Positions 56,568-64,000 of a DNA stretch of 64,000 bases are shown one piece after another. The position numbers were made by a program, and so were the translations under genes. Numbering within the stretch: the stretch's first letter is position 1; each line of letters begins with the position of its first letter. The DNA lies in assembly GCF_945957525.1 (NCBI RefSeq), contig NZ_CAMFLA010000001.1, positions 124,001 to 188,000 on the forward strand. Reading direction: 5' to 3'. The notes below the pieces were generated by a model, which ran no database searches, was not told the DNA's origin, and saw only the letters and a program-made list of their open reading frames with translations. The stretch is from an uncultured Aquitalea sp. GTDB taxonomy: Bacteria; Pseudomonadota; Gammaproteobacteria; Burkholderiales; Chromobacteriaceae.

Positions 56568-56954
56568 ATGCAAAACCTCTATATCGCCGCCACCAGCTCC
56601 ACTCCGGAAGTGGACTTCCGTTTCGACAGCCACCAGCTGAGCCTGCGGGGCGAAAGCTATCCGGAAAACGCCCACGCCTTCTTCGGCCCCATCATGGACG
56701 CCGTGCAGGCCTACCTGCCCAAGCTGCACGCCACAACGGTAACACTGGACATCCAGCTGGCTTACTTCAACAGCTCCAGCACCAAAGTGCTGCTGGAACT
56801 GTTCGGCCTGTTCAACAAGGCCGCCGTCGCCGGCAATTATGTTCACCTCAACTGGCACTACATCGAGGATGACGAAACCATCCTCGAATTCGGCGAGGAG
56901 GTGGCGGACGACTACACCGCGCTGGATTTCCACCCCTGCGCCATGGTGGGCTGA
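56568..56954 (+). CDS. SiaC-like regulatory phosphoprotein (DUF1987)
   Basis: A 128-residue DUF1987 protein, the phospho-switch partner of SiaA and SiaB. The conserved block [20 protein letters not shown] ends the central region. Ser69 aligns with the regulatory Thr68 as I recall it from P. aeruginosa; Ser70, Ser71 and Thr72 are also possible. In that system unphosphorylated SiaC activates the diguanylate cyclase SiaD. No siaD gene follows here; proA comes next. Confidence 0.87.
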   Translation: MQNLYIAATSSTPEVDFRFDSHQLSLRGESYPENAHAFFGPIMDAVQAYLPKLHATTVTLDIQLAYFNSSSTKVLLELFGLFNKAAVAGNYVHLNWHYIEDDETILEFGEEVADDYTALDFHPCAMVG

Positions 56955-57117
56955 GCGCAGTCGGCTCGCCGCGCCGCCGGACAGGGGAAAGCGCCGCCAG
57001 AACATGGCTGCCCCTGCCCCTGTCCGACAATATCCGGATGCGCGAAACTGGCCGATGCCAGTGCTTTGGGTTACTCTCAAAGGCAACGCCAAAGAGACAG
57101 TGCATCAGGACATCGAG

Positions 57118-58377
57118 ATGAACGTAAAAGAGTATATGCAGCGGGTTGGCCAGGCCGCCCGCAAGGCCAGCCGCCTGGTAGCCCGCGCCGACACCCTGCA
57201 AAAAAACAAGGCGCTGAACGCCATGGCCGACGCCATCCTGCGCGACAGCGACAAACTGCTGGAAGCCAACCGCAAGGATCTGGACGCCGCCCGCGCCGCC
57301 GGGCTGGAACCGGCCTTCATCGACCGCCTCACCCTCAACCCGCAAACCGTCGCCGCCATGGCCGAAGGCTTGCGTCAGATCGCCACCCTGCCGGACCCGG
57401 TGGGTGAAATGGACGATTTCCGCTTTCGTCCGTCCGGCATCCAGCTGGGCAAGATGCGCGTGCCGCTGGGCGTGGTGGGCATCATTTACGAAGCCCGCCC
57501 CAATGTCACCGCAGATGCCGCCGGCCTGTGCCTGAAATCCGGCAACGCCACCATCCTGCGCGGCGGCTCCGAAGCCTTCCACAGCAACCAGGCCATCGCC
57601 GCTTGCGTCAGCGAAGGCCTGCGCGTGGCCGGCCTGCCGGCTGAAGTGGTGCAAGTGGTGGAAACCACCGACCGCGCCGCCGTGGGCGAGCTCATCACCC
57701 TGCAAGAGTATGTGGATGTGATCGTGCCGCGCGGCGGCAAGAGCCTCATCGCCCGCATCAGCGCCGAAGCCCGTGTACCGGTCATCAAGCATCTGGACGG
57801 CAACTGCCACGTCTATATCGACGACACCGCCAATCCGGACAAAGCCTTCAACGTGGCCATCAACGCCAAGACCCAGCGCTACGCGCCGTGCAACACCATG
57901 GAAACCCTGCTGGTGCACTCCGCTTTCGCCGCCTTCATCCTGCCAAGGTTGGCCGAAGCCTACTGGGAAAAGGGTGTGGAACTGCGCGGCTGCGAACGCA
58001 CCCGCGTGATTCTGGGCGACAAGGTATCGGCGGCAACGGAAGAGGACTGGTTCACCGAATACTCCGCCCCCATCCTCGCCGTGAAAGTGGTGAAGGATCT
58101 GGACGAAGCCATCGAGCACATCAATCACTACGGCAGCCACCACACCGACGCCATCATCACCGAAGATTACGGCCGTGCCCGCCGCTTCCTGCGCGAGGTG
58201 GACTCCTCCAGCGTGATGGTGAACGCCAGCACCCGCTTCGCCGACGGCTTTGAATACGGCCTTGGCGCAGAGATCGGCATCTCCACCGACAAGATCCACG
58301 CGCGCGGCCCGGTGGCGCTGGAAGGGTTGACCAGCCAGAAATGGATCGTACTGGGTGACGGCCAGATTCGCAGTTGA
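57118..58377 (+). CDS. proA: Gamma-glutamyl phosphate reductase
   Basis: Second step of proline synthesis from glutamate. The 419-residue aldehyde-dehydrogenase-fold protein has [32 protein letters not shown], the proline-type [14 protein letters not shown], and the active-site cysteine in [13 protein letters not shown]. Its start at [11 protein letters not shown] is standard length. proB is not adjacent. One uptake-like motif (57947) is read Arg-Leu-Ala-Glu-Ala using AGG TTG GCC GAA. Confidence 0.96.
   Translation: MNVKEYMQRVGQAARKASRLVARADTLQKNKALNAMADAILRDSDKLLEANRKDLDAARAAGLEPAFIDRLTLNPQTVAAMAEGLRQIATLPDPVGEMDDFRFRPSGIQLGKMRVPLGVVGIIYEARPNVTADAAGLCLKSGNATILRGGSEAFHSNQAIAACVSEGLRVAGLPAEVVQVVETTDRAAVGELITLQEYVDVIVPRGGKSLIARISAEARVPVIKHLDGNCHVYIDDTANPDKAFNVAINAKTQRYAPCNTMETLLVHSAFAAFILPRLAEAYWEKGVELRGCERTRVILGDKVSAATEEDWFTEYSAPILAVKVVKDLDEAIEHINHYGSHHTDAIITEDYGRARRFLREVDSSSVMVNASTRFADGFEYGLGAEIGISTDKIHARGPVALEGLTSQKWIVLGDGQIRS
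57947..57958 (+). repeat. Uptake-like motif copy, in proA
   Basis: GGTTGGCCGAAG preceded by A, read (A)GG TTG GCC GAA GCC. It uses AGG and TTG where the gene otherwise prefers CGC and CTG. Confidence 0.8.
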
Positions 58378-58393
58378 GCACCGATTGGCGCAA

Positions 58394-58421
58394 AAAAAGC
58401 CGGGATCATTCCCGGCTTTTT
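58394..58421. terminator. Rho-independent terminator after proA
   Basis: AAAAAGCCGGG (58394-58404) with CCCGGCTTTTT (58411-58421), loop ATCATT. Symmetrical A/T flanks make it work in both directions. Confidence 0.95.
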
Positions 58422-58548
58422 CATTTACGCCCCTTCGCATACAAAAACCACACCCCACAGAACATTCACTCATGTCTCGCCGCCCACGACTTGCCAGCCC
58501 AGCGGCGCTTCTCTAACGTAGCAGCATATCGCCGCCCGGAGGGCCATC

Positions 58549-58980
58549 ATGCTGCTATGGCTGTCAGCCTCGCTCCATCTGCTGGCGCTGGGCTTCGGTC
58601 TGGCGGCGATAGCCATCCGCTCCCGTCTGCTGGGGCAAATCCCCGATCCCGCCCTGCTGACCCGCCTGTTCCGCGCCGACAATTGGTGGCATCTGGCCCT
58701 CGCGTTGTGGCTGCTCAGCGGCGGCGCTCTGCTGGCGCTGGCGCCCCCTGCTCATCCCTCCCCGTGGCTTTATCTGAAACTGGCACTGTTTCTGCTGATC
58801 CTGCTGCCGGAATGGCATTGCTGCAAAGTGCTGCGTCAATGGCGCGAGCGGCAGGCGCGCAGCCGCTTGCCGGCGCCGGGCGACGCGGGCTTGCTAACGC
58901 TGATCAGTCAGTGGCAATTGCTGGCCAGTGTGCTGTGCCTGTTTGCGGCCACAGCGGTTCGCCTCTTTCAAATATCCTGA
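58549..58980 (+). CDS. DUF2214-like membrane protein
   Basis: A 143-residue integral membrane protein with four hydrophobic segments. The spacing of LHLLALGFGLAAIAIRSRLL, WLLSGGALLA and YLKLALFLLILLPEW resembles DUF2214, a family without known function. The start ATG 58549 has GGAGGG nine bases before. It stands alone after a bidirectional terminator. Confidence 0.7.
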   Translation: MLLWLSASLHLLALGFGLAAIAIRSRLLGQIPDPALLTRLFRADNWWHLALALWLLSGGALLALAPPAHPSPWLYLKLALFLLILLPEWHCCKVLRQWRERQARSRLPAPGDAGLLTLISQWQLLASVLCLFAATAVRLFQIS

Positions 58981-59038
58981 TTGCATTCAAACACTTGTTA
59001 ACAAATACCATAGACAGCGACAGGAACCCCTGCCGGTC

Positions 59039-59049
59039 TTCGGCCAACC
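59039..59049 (-). repeat. Uptake-like motif copy, intergenic
   Basis: TTCGGCCAACC on the plus strand, 35 bp before the start of the small exported protein. Confidence 0.8.
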
Positions 59050-59083
59050 AAACACGGGTGTGCCATTCAACCGTTGCCCTGCC

Positions 59084-59440
59084 ATGTCTCTCCTCTCCCG
59101 TTTGCTGCTCTGCGCCAGCTGCGCACTGTTCCCCGTTCTGCCCGCTCATGCCGCCGTCCACAAGGAACCGTACGAAATCAACTCCACCAAGACGCCGCAA
59201 ACCATCGCCGGCTGCCTCGATCAAGGCATCGCCAAACTGAAAATTCCCAAGGAATACGTACGCCACGACACCGCTGACAACGGTGCCCTCTCCGTCATGC
59301 TGCATAATCCGGTATCGGGCAAAACCGGCCTTGCCATCACGCTGCGCCCCAAAGACGAGGGTGCGACGGTGCAGGTTGACCCCAACGGCATTCCGGTTGC
59401 CAAGCCCTGGGAGCGGATGATCGAACGCTGCGCCCGTTAA
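59084..59440 (+). CDS. Small exported protein, unknown
   Basis: A 118-residue protein with an N-terminal signal peptide (MSLLSRLLLCASCALFPVLPAHA, cleavage near residue 24). The mature part, about 95 residues, contains TPQTIAGCLDQGIAKL and ends MIERCAR, so one disulfide could link the two cysteines. It resembles no family that I can name. ATG 59084 is preferred to the longer frame from 58928, which has no signal peptide at its N-terminus. Confidence 0.7.
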   Translation: MSLLSRLLLCASCALFPVLPAHAAVHKEPYEINSTKTPQTIAGCLDQGIAKLKIPKEYVRHDTADNGALSVMLHNPVSGKTGLAITLRPKDEGATVQVDPNGIPVAKPWERMIERCAR

Positions 59441-59442
59441 GC

Positions 59443-59640
59443 TGTGGATAAATGCCACTCATTGCGAAAATCTGTTGGTCATGTGGATAGAAACTGAACA
59501 AGCTGTGCATAAGTTCATTTGCCAGCGCCGCATTGCGTGACAAGGGCTTCGCACCCATCTGCTCCCCTCTGTGGACAAGCCGAGCAATCAGCTACAGCCC
59601 TGTTGATGATGTGGATGATTCGGGATAACTCTGTGGATAA
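59443..59640 (+). promoter_or_regulatory. Cluster of six DnaA boxes, same orientation
   Basis: Two perfect boxes TGTGGATAA (59443-59451, 59632-59640; reverse complement TTATCCACA). Four carry one mismatch: TGTGGATAG (59482-59490), TGTGCATAA (59504-59512), TGTGGACAA (59570-59578), TGTGGATGA (59610-59618). All point the same way within 198 bp. The cluster covers the gap between the small exported protein and the alpha/beta hydrolase and reaches into the latter's possible start region. It may bind DnaA to titrate it or to regulate the hydrolase; it is not next to dnaA, dnaN or rpmH. Confidence 0.6.
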
Positions 59641-60340
59641 CTACGCATTCAAACCTTTGTCGCTGGCGTTTGACGACATCCAGCTGCAGGCGGACACACT
59701 GGGTGCCGGCCCATGTCAGCGGGCGCTGATGCTGCTGCATGGCGCGGGCGGGGCGCATCGCGGCGTTTATGCGGACTTGCGCCATTATCTGGCAGGCCAA
59801 GGCATCAGCAGCTCCGCGCTGGACTTCGTCGGCCATGGCGAGACCGGCGGCTCGCTGCTGGGGTCCAGCCTGGCCTCGCGCGTGGCACAAGCGGCAAGGT
59901 TGGCCGAAGCCCATCCCCCGCAGGCCTTGCTCGGCAGCAGCATGGGGGCCTATATCGCCATTCGCCTGCTCGCGCAGCTTCCCGCTGTCACCCATCTGGT
60001 GCTGCAAGTGCCCGGCGTCTACAACCCGGCGGCGTTCGAGACGCCATTCGGCCCCGAATTCAGCGCCATCCTGCGGCAAGAAAACAGCTGGCGCGACAGC
60101 GACGCCTGGGACAGGCTGGCCCGTTTCGAGGGGCATTTGCTGATTGTGGCGGCGGAACGGGACGAGGTGATTCCCCACGAAATCGTCGAGCGCTTGTACG
60201 CCGCCGCCGGCGCCACCTGCAGCCGGGCGCTACTGACAATCGATCATGCCGGCCATCAGCTTGGACGGCACTGGGCGGAAAACCCGTTGGCGATGACCGA
60301 ATACCGCCAGAATCTTGCAGCGTTTCTCGCCAGGGACTGA
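59606..60340 (+). CDS. Alpha/beta hydrolase
   Basis: A 244-residue serine hydrolase with the nucleophile elbow LLGSSMGAYIAIRL (GxSxG) and an oxyanion LLHGAGGAHRG segment. The acid is probably Asp in AERDEVIP and the base His in IDHAGHQLG. It is cytoplasmic. Start choice is uncertain: ATG 59606, 59609 and 59615 and GTG 59633 are all in frame and overlap the DnaA-box cluster; I report 59606. One uptake-like motif (59898) is read Arg-Leu-Ala-Glu-Ala. Confidence 0.83.
   Translation: MMWMIRDNSVDNYAFKPLSLAFDDIQLQADTLGAGPCQRALMLLHGAGGAHRGVYADLRHYLAGQGISSSALDFVGHGETGGSLLGSSLASRVAQAARLAEAHPPQALLGSSMGAYIAIRLLAQLPAVTHLVLQVPGVYNPAAFETPFGPEFSAILRQENSWRDSDAWDRLARFEGHLLIVAAERDEVIPHEIVERLYAAAGATCSRALLTIDHAGHQLGRHWAENPLAMTEYRQNLAAFLARD
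59898..59909 (+). repeat. Uptake-like motif copy, in the hydrolase gene
   Basis: GGTTGGCCGAAG preceded by A, with the same codons (AGG TTG GCC GAA GCC) as the proA copy although the proteins are unrelated. Confidence 0.8.
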
Positions 60341-60416
60341 GCTGTGCGCCGGCCAGTCCCCGCCGTCGCGCTTGAGGGGTACACTGGCCGATGACACCAT
60401 CCTGATCGCCATTACC

Positions 60417-61799
60417 ATGCCTACCGCCGTCCATCCCCAGTTCGAACGCTTGCAAAACTCCGGCAAGGAGCGCCGCAGCGCCTGTCCGCGCGCCGATCAG
60501 GCGCTATGCAAGCTTGATCCCCGCCGCGACATTGTCGCCATGATCCGCCAGACCTCCGCCGGCCGCGTGCCAAAGCTGGTGCCGCTGCGCTATGAGCGCA
60601 TGAAGGTTTCGCCGTTCACCTTCTTTCGCGGCATGGCGCTGATCCAGGCGGCCGACCTCGCCAGCGCCCCGGACAGCGGCCTGAAGCTGCAAATCTGCGG
60701 CGACGCCCACCTGATGAATTACGGCTTTTTCGCCTCGCCGGAGCGTCAGTTGATGTTCGACATCAACGACTTCGACGAAACCCACCACGGCCCCTGGGAA
60801 TGGGACGTCAAACGGTTGGCGGTGAGCCTGGTACTGGCCGCCCGCGAGCGCGGCTTCAATGAAAGCGCGGCCAAATCCGTGGTGGCGCACATGGTGGCCA
60901 CCTATCGCAAGCGCGTGAACGAGTTTGCCCAGATGGGCCAGCTGGCCACCTGGTACAGCAAGCTGGGCTATGAGCAGCTGCTGGAACGCGCCACCGACGA
61001 CGCCATTCGTCAGCAGCTGGTGAAAGTAGCGGACAAGGCGCGTACACAGACGCAGGAACGCCTGCTGCCCAAGATGACCACGCAGGAGGATGGTTCGCTG
61101 CGCCTGCGCGACAACCCGCCGGTGATTTTTCACATGACGCCGGACGATCAGGTATGGGGACAAGACGCCGACTGGCTGGGCGAAGGCCATGCCAACGACC
61201 TGCTCAAACCCATGCTTTCCAGTTACATCAACACGCTGAAAGAAGATCGCCGCACCTTGTTGCAGCGCTTCAGACCGGTGGACGCCGCCTTCAAGGTGGT
61301 GGGCGTGGGCAGCGTGGGCACCCGCTGCCTGGTGGTACTGCTGCAGGACGACTACGACCAACCGCTGTTTCTGCAACTGAAAGAAGCACGCAACTCGGTG
61401 CTGGAGCCCTACACCCAGCTTTGCGTGCACGGCCATCAGGGCAAACGGGTGGTCTTCGGCCAACGTCTGATGCAGGCCGCCAGCGACCTTTTCCTCGGCT
61501 GGACTACCGGCCCCGGCCAGCGTCATTTCTACGTGCGCCAATTGCGCGACATGAAGGGCTCACCGGCGCTGGAGAGCTTTGAAACGGCGGACAGCTTGGC
61601 AGCCTTCGGTCAGGCCTGCGCCTGGGCGCTGGCGCGAGCGCACGCCAAATCCGGCGGGCAAGCGGCTGAACTGGCGGGCTATATCGGGCAGTCCGACCGG
61701 CTGGATCAAGCCATCGCCGCCTACGCGCCGCTGTATGCCGATCAAGTGACGCAGGACTACAACACATTCTGCAAGGCCTTGAAGAGCCGCAGTCTATAA
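60417..61799 (+). CDS. DUF2252 family protein
   Basis: A 460-residue cytoplasmic protein with DUF2252 landmarks: MKVSPFTFFRGMALIQAADL, ICGDAHLMNYGFFASPE, FDINDFDETHHGPWEWDVKR and GVGSVGTRCLVVLL. The arrangement resembles an aminoglycoside-phosphotransferase/kinase-like fold, but the family's substrate is not known. The start ATG 60417 is chosen; the frame to 60315 overlaps the hydrolase 3' end. The uptake-like motif at 61455 is read Phe-Gly-Gln-Arg. Confidence 0.88.
   Translation: MPTAVHPQFERLQNSGKERRSACPRADQALCKLDPRRDIVAMIRQTSAGRVPKLVPLRYERMKVSPFTFFRGMALIQAADLASAPDSGLKLQICGDAHLMNYGFFASPERQLMFDINDFDETHHGPWEWDVKRLAVSLVLAARERGFNESAAKSVVAHMVATYRKRVNEFAQMGQLATWYSKLGYEQLLERATDDAIRQQLVKVADKARTQTQERLLPKMTTQEDGSLRLRDNPPVIFHMTPDDQVWGQDADWLGEGHANDLLKPMLSSYINTLKEDRRTLLQRFRPVDAAFKVVGVGSVGTRCLVVLLQDDYDQPLFLQLKEARNSVLEPYTQLCVHGHQGKRVVFGQRLMQAASDLFLGWTTGPGQRHFYVRQLRDMKGSPALESFETADSLAAFGQACAWALARAHAKSGGQAAELAGYIGQSDRLDQAIAAYAPLYADQVTQDYNTFCKALKSRSL
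61455..61464 (-). repeat. Uptake-like motif copy, in the DUF2252 gene
   Basis: TTCGGCCAAC on the coding strand, read TTC GGC CAA CGT. Confidence 0.75.
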
Positions 61800-61922
61800 A
61801 GGGAGAAGTCGACTGATTTGTTCGGCTATTATCAAACAATGTTTTAACATCACCTCGGCATTCATAACAAAGTGATGAAACAATCACCCGCTTGAACACA
61901 CTACCCAACTCAGGACAACACC

Positions 61923-63533
61923 ATGCGCGTCAATACCCGTCTTTTGATCCTGATCGGCGCCAGCCTGCTGGCGCTGGTGCTTCTGGCGGCCGCCTCGCTC
62001 TTCGCTACCCGCACCACCCTGCAAGACGAAAAGCGCGAGCAGATCACCCTGCTGCTGAAAATGGCCGAAAACACGCTGGGCTATTACGCCAAGCAGGAGG
62101 CAGCCGGCAAACTTACCCGCCAACAGGCTCAGGACGCCGCCCGCAAATCGCTGAAGGCGCTGAAAGTGGACGACATCTACTTCTTCGCTCGCGACAATGA
62201 AAACCGTTTGGTGCTGCACCCCAAAGCGGAACGAGAAGGCAAGGTGGACATGGGCAGCCCGGTGCCCGACGGTCGCACCACCGTGGCCTTGTACAAAGAG
62301 GCACTGAGCAAAGAGCACTACGGCATCGTTACTATTCTCACCACCCGCGCCGGCAGTCAGGATTCGCTGCCCAAACTCAACGGCGTAGTGCGCTTCGACC
62401 CCTGGGGCTGGACGGTGGGCACCGGCTTCTTCATTGACGACATCGACAAACTGTTCTGGCGCGAAGCCACTTTGTTGCTGGTGCTGGGCGGCGTCGCCAC
62501 CGCCCTGTTGGCGGCGCTGGGCCTGACCATGTCCCGCAGCATCGTTCGCTCGCTGGGCGGCGAACCTGCCTATGCCGCAGAAGTGGTGCGCCGCATTGCG
62601 GCCGGCGATCTTGCCGGCGAGATCACAGTCAACGGCCCGCAAGGCAGCCTGCTGGCGGCGATGCGCGACATGCGCGAGAAACTGCGGGAGATGATTGCCG
62701 GCATTCATGCCGCCACTGCCGACATCGGCGTGGCCAGTCGCGAACTGTCTCAGCAGATTGCCCGGGTGGATGAGGTGTCCGGCGTGGCTAGCAACTCTAC
62801 CGCCTCTGCCGCCGCCGCCATCGAGCAATTGTCGGTCAGCATTGACCACGTCAAGGACAACACGCGCGGCACCGAAGACGGCGCACGCCGCTCCAGCGAA
62901 ATGGCGCATGCCGGCGAGCAAGTGGCGCGCGAAGCCGCCAACGGCATCGAAGCCGTAGCCGGACAAGTGGAAGACGTGGCCGGCCTGGTTAGCACCTTGG
63001 CCGAACGTACCCGCAACATCAGCGGCATAGCTGAAACCATTCGCGACATCGCCAACCAGACCAATCTGCTGGCGCTCAACGCCGCCATTGAGGCGGCGCG
63101 CGCGGGCGAAATGGGCCGCGGCTTCGCCGTGGTGGCCGATGAAGTGCGCAAACTGGCCGAGCGCACCGCCAGCGCCACCAGCGAGATCGGCGCCATCGTC
63201 CAGGTGGTGGTGGATGACACCGGCAGCGTGGCCACGCGCATGCAGGACATCCGTCCGGCGGTAGAGCAAGGCGTGGCGCATGCCAACGCCGCCGCGCATA
63301 CGCTGGACAACCTCAATCGTCAGGCACATGCCGCGCTGGACAACCTGCACGGCGTGGTCAGCGCCATGACCGAGCAGAGCCAGGCAGGCACCAGCATCGC
63401 CGCCAGCGTGGAACAAGTGGCCGGCGTGGTGGAGGAAACACAAAGCTCGGTCAAAGTGGCGGTGGAAGCGGTTCTCCGCATCGACTCGTACGCCGAACGC
63501 CTCAACGCATCCGTCTCCCGTTTCCGCCTCTGA
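61923..63533 (+). CDS. Methyl-accepting chemotaxis protein (single Cache type)
   Basis: A 536-residue chemoreceptor. One transmembrane helix (about 7-29) precedes a periplasmic single-Cache domain (about 35-180, for example [20 protein letters not shown] and [17 protein letters not shown]). A second helix (about 185-205), HAMP and the signalling domain follow, with [20 protein letters not shown]. Single-Cache sensors often bind small organic acids. No CheR pentapeptide is seen at the C-terminus. It is unrelated in sensor type to the receptor at 50.8 kb. Confidence 0.94.
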   Translation: MRVNTRLLILIGASLLALVLLAAASLFATRTTLQDEKREQITLLLKMAENTLGYYAKQEAAGKLTRQQAQDAARKSLKALKVDDIYFFARDNENRLVLHPKAEREGKVDMGSPVPDGRTTVALYKEALSKEHYGIVTILTTRAGSQDSLPKLNGVVRFDPWGWTVGTGFFIDDIDKLFWREATLLLVLGGVATALLAALGLTMSRSIVRSLGGEPAYAAEVVRRIAAGDLAGEITVNGPQGSLLAAMRDMREKLREMIAGIHAATADIGVASRELSQQIARVDEVSGVASNSTASAAAAIEQLSVSIDHVKDNTRGTEDGARRSSEMAHAGEQVAREAANGIEAVAGQVEDVAGLVSTLAERTRNISGIAETIRDIANQTNLLALNAAIEAARAGEMGRGFAVVADEVRKLAERTASATSEIGAIVQVVVDDTGSVATRMQDIRPAVEQGVAHANAAAHTLDNLNRQAHAALDNLHGVVSAMTEQSQAGTSIAASVEQVAGVVEETQSSVKVAVEAVLRIDSYAERLNASVSRFRL

Positions 63534-63557
63534 TCATATCTTTTACCTTGCCTTCGC

Positions 63558-63581
63558 AGCCCCGGTCCGCAAACCGGGGCT
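63558..63581 (+). terminator. Hairpin after the chemoreceptor gene
   Basis: AGCCCCGGT/ACCGGGGCT nine-base stem with loop CCGCAA. The 3' flank is TGCCCTCCC, without a T-run, so it is a weak terminator at best. Confidence 0.55.
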
Positions 63582-63703
63582 TGCCCTCCCCCCCGCAACT
63601 GGCATAATGCCCACTGCGCCCAGACGCCAAATACAAAAACATCGCCTCACCGACAGACAGGCAAATCGTTGAATCATCTACATGGATTACTGGGGAGACT
63701 TGC

Positions 63704-64000
63704 ATGTCCCACGCTGCCATCCCGGCCGAACTGGCCGAATGGTTGATTCAGGAAAACGTCCGCGACGTTGAACTGGCTTTCGCCGACGTCACCGGTTTCG
63801 CCCGCGGCAAAACCCTGCCTGCCAAGGCTTTGATCAAAGGCCAGGCCCTGCGCATTGCACGCGCCGTGCCCATCCAGACCTGCGTCGGCGAATTTCCCGA
63901 CTACCGTTTTTACGGCGAACACGATCCGGACGTCACGCTGGAACCGGACTTTGCCACCCTGCGTCGCATTCCCTGGGCCAAAACCCCGCGCGCGCTGGTC
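63704..64000 (+). CDS. Glutamine synthetase family protein, partial
   Basis: The first 99 codons of a gene that runs off the window. The fragment reads ELAFADVTGFARGKTLPA, the N-terminal FxDxxGxxRGK signature of glutamine synthetases. The divergent spacing suggests a gamma-glutamylpolyamine synthetase (PuuA-like) or another GS-III/GSIII-like ligase rather than housekeeping GlnA, but the catalytic part is missing. GGGGAG precedes the ATG by eight bases. Confidence 0.82.
   Translation, partial: MSHAAIPAELAEWLIQENVRDVELAFADVTGFARGKTLPAKALIKGQALRIARAVPIQTCVGEFPDYRFYGEHDPDVTLEPDFATLRRIPWAKTPRALV

Noticed and set aside
59443..59640. The DnaA-box cluster as the chromosomal oriC.
   Set aside because: No dnaA, dnaN, gyrB or rpmH nearby, no clear AT-rich unwinding element, and gene direction gives no sign of a replication switch here.

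Overview
The window is chromosomal, GC-rich and densely coded, with ordinary housekeeping content. It most resembles a betaproteobacterium of the order Neisseriales, near Chromobacterium, Vogesella or Aquitalea. The grounds are the lysM-dprA-smg-topA gene order, a betaproteobacterial-type gshA, a DUF3460 gene and the general protein flavour. The genus is inference. No rRNA, tRNA, CRISPR array, insertion sequence or prophage was seen.

Layout. 0-5.2 kb: lysM, dprA, smg, topA (DNA processing and topology). 5.2-7.4 kb: a candidate structured RNA with its own promoter and terminator, then small membrane proteins. 7.4-11.7 kb: dgkA, gshB, gshA and a PfkB-family kinase. 11.8-18.7 kb: a TlpA-like thioredoxin, fadH behind a promoter with a palindromic operator, two GNAT acetyltransferases, DUF1294, a DUF2000/LysR divergent pair and a lysophospholipase-like hydrolase. 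18.9-21.9 kb: purE-purK-fosA-purC, with a fosfomycin-resistance enzyme gene inside a purine operon. 22-27 kb: a CPBP protease and cpoB, pal, tolB, tolA, tolR without tolQ. 27-34.4 kb: O-methyltransferase, DUF3460, a CHASE-GGDEF protein, a LytTR regulator, a REC-TPR regulator and uvrD. 34.6-37.2 kb: a periplasmic solute-binding protein and a more AT-rich patch with an orphan flgH, a 97-residue Ser/Ala/Gly protein and a lipoprotein. 37.3-44.9 kb: a 2OG-Fe(II) oxygenase, DUF1835, cysE, rng, maf and secA. 45.3-49.0 kb: a fused ABC permease, its ATPase and dciA. 49.3-64 kb: DUF3422, a chemoreceptor, prpE, a siaABC-like signalling module, proA, DUF2214, a small exported protein, an alpha/beta hydrolase preceded by clustered DnaA boxes, DUF2252, a second chemoreceptor and the start of a glutamine-synthetase-family gene.

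The most unusual signal is not a gene. The 10-mer GTTGGCCGAA (reverse complement TTCGGCCAAC) occurs 23 times on the two strands, where composition alone predicts fewer than one. Ten copies are intergenic, two form a perfect inverted pair, and two lie in the competence gene dprA. This is how a DNA uptake sequence behaves in the related Neisseriaceae, but the motif is a different one. Other leads are the DnaA-box cluster at 59.44-59.64 kb, the unassigned RNA at 5.3 kb, a three-copy dispersed repeat, the sia module without siaD, the orphan flgH patch, and tolRAB-pal without tolQ.
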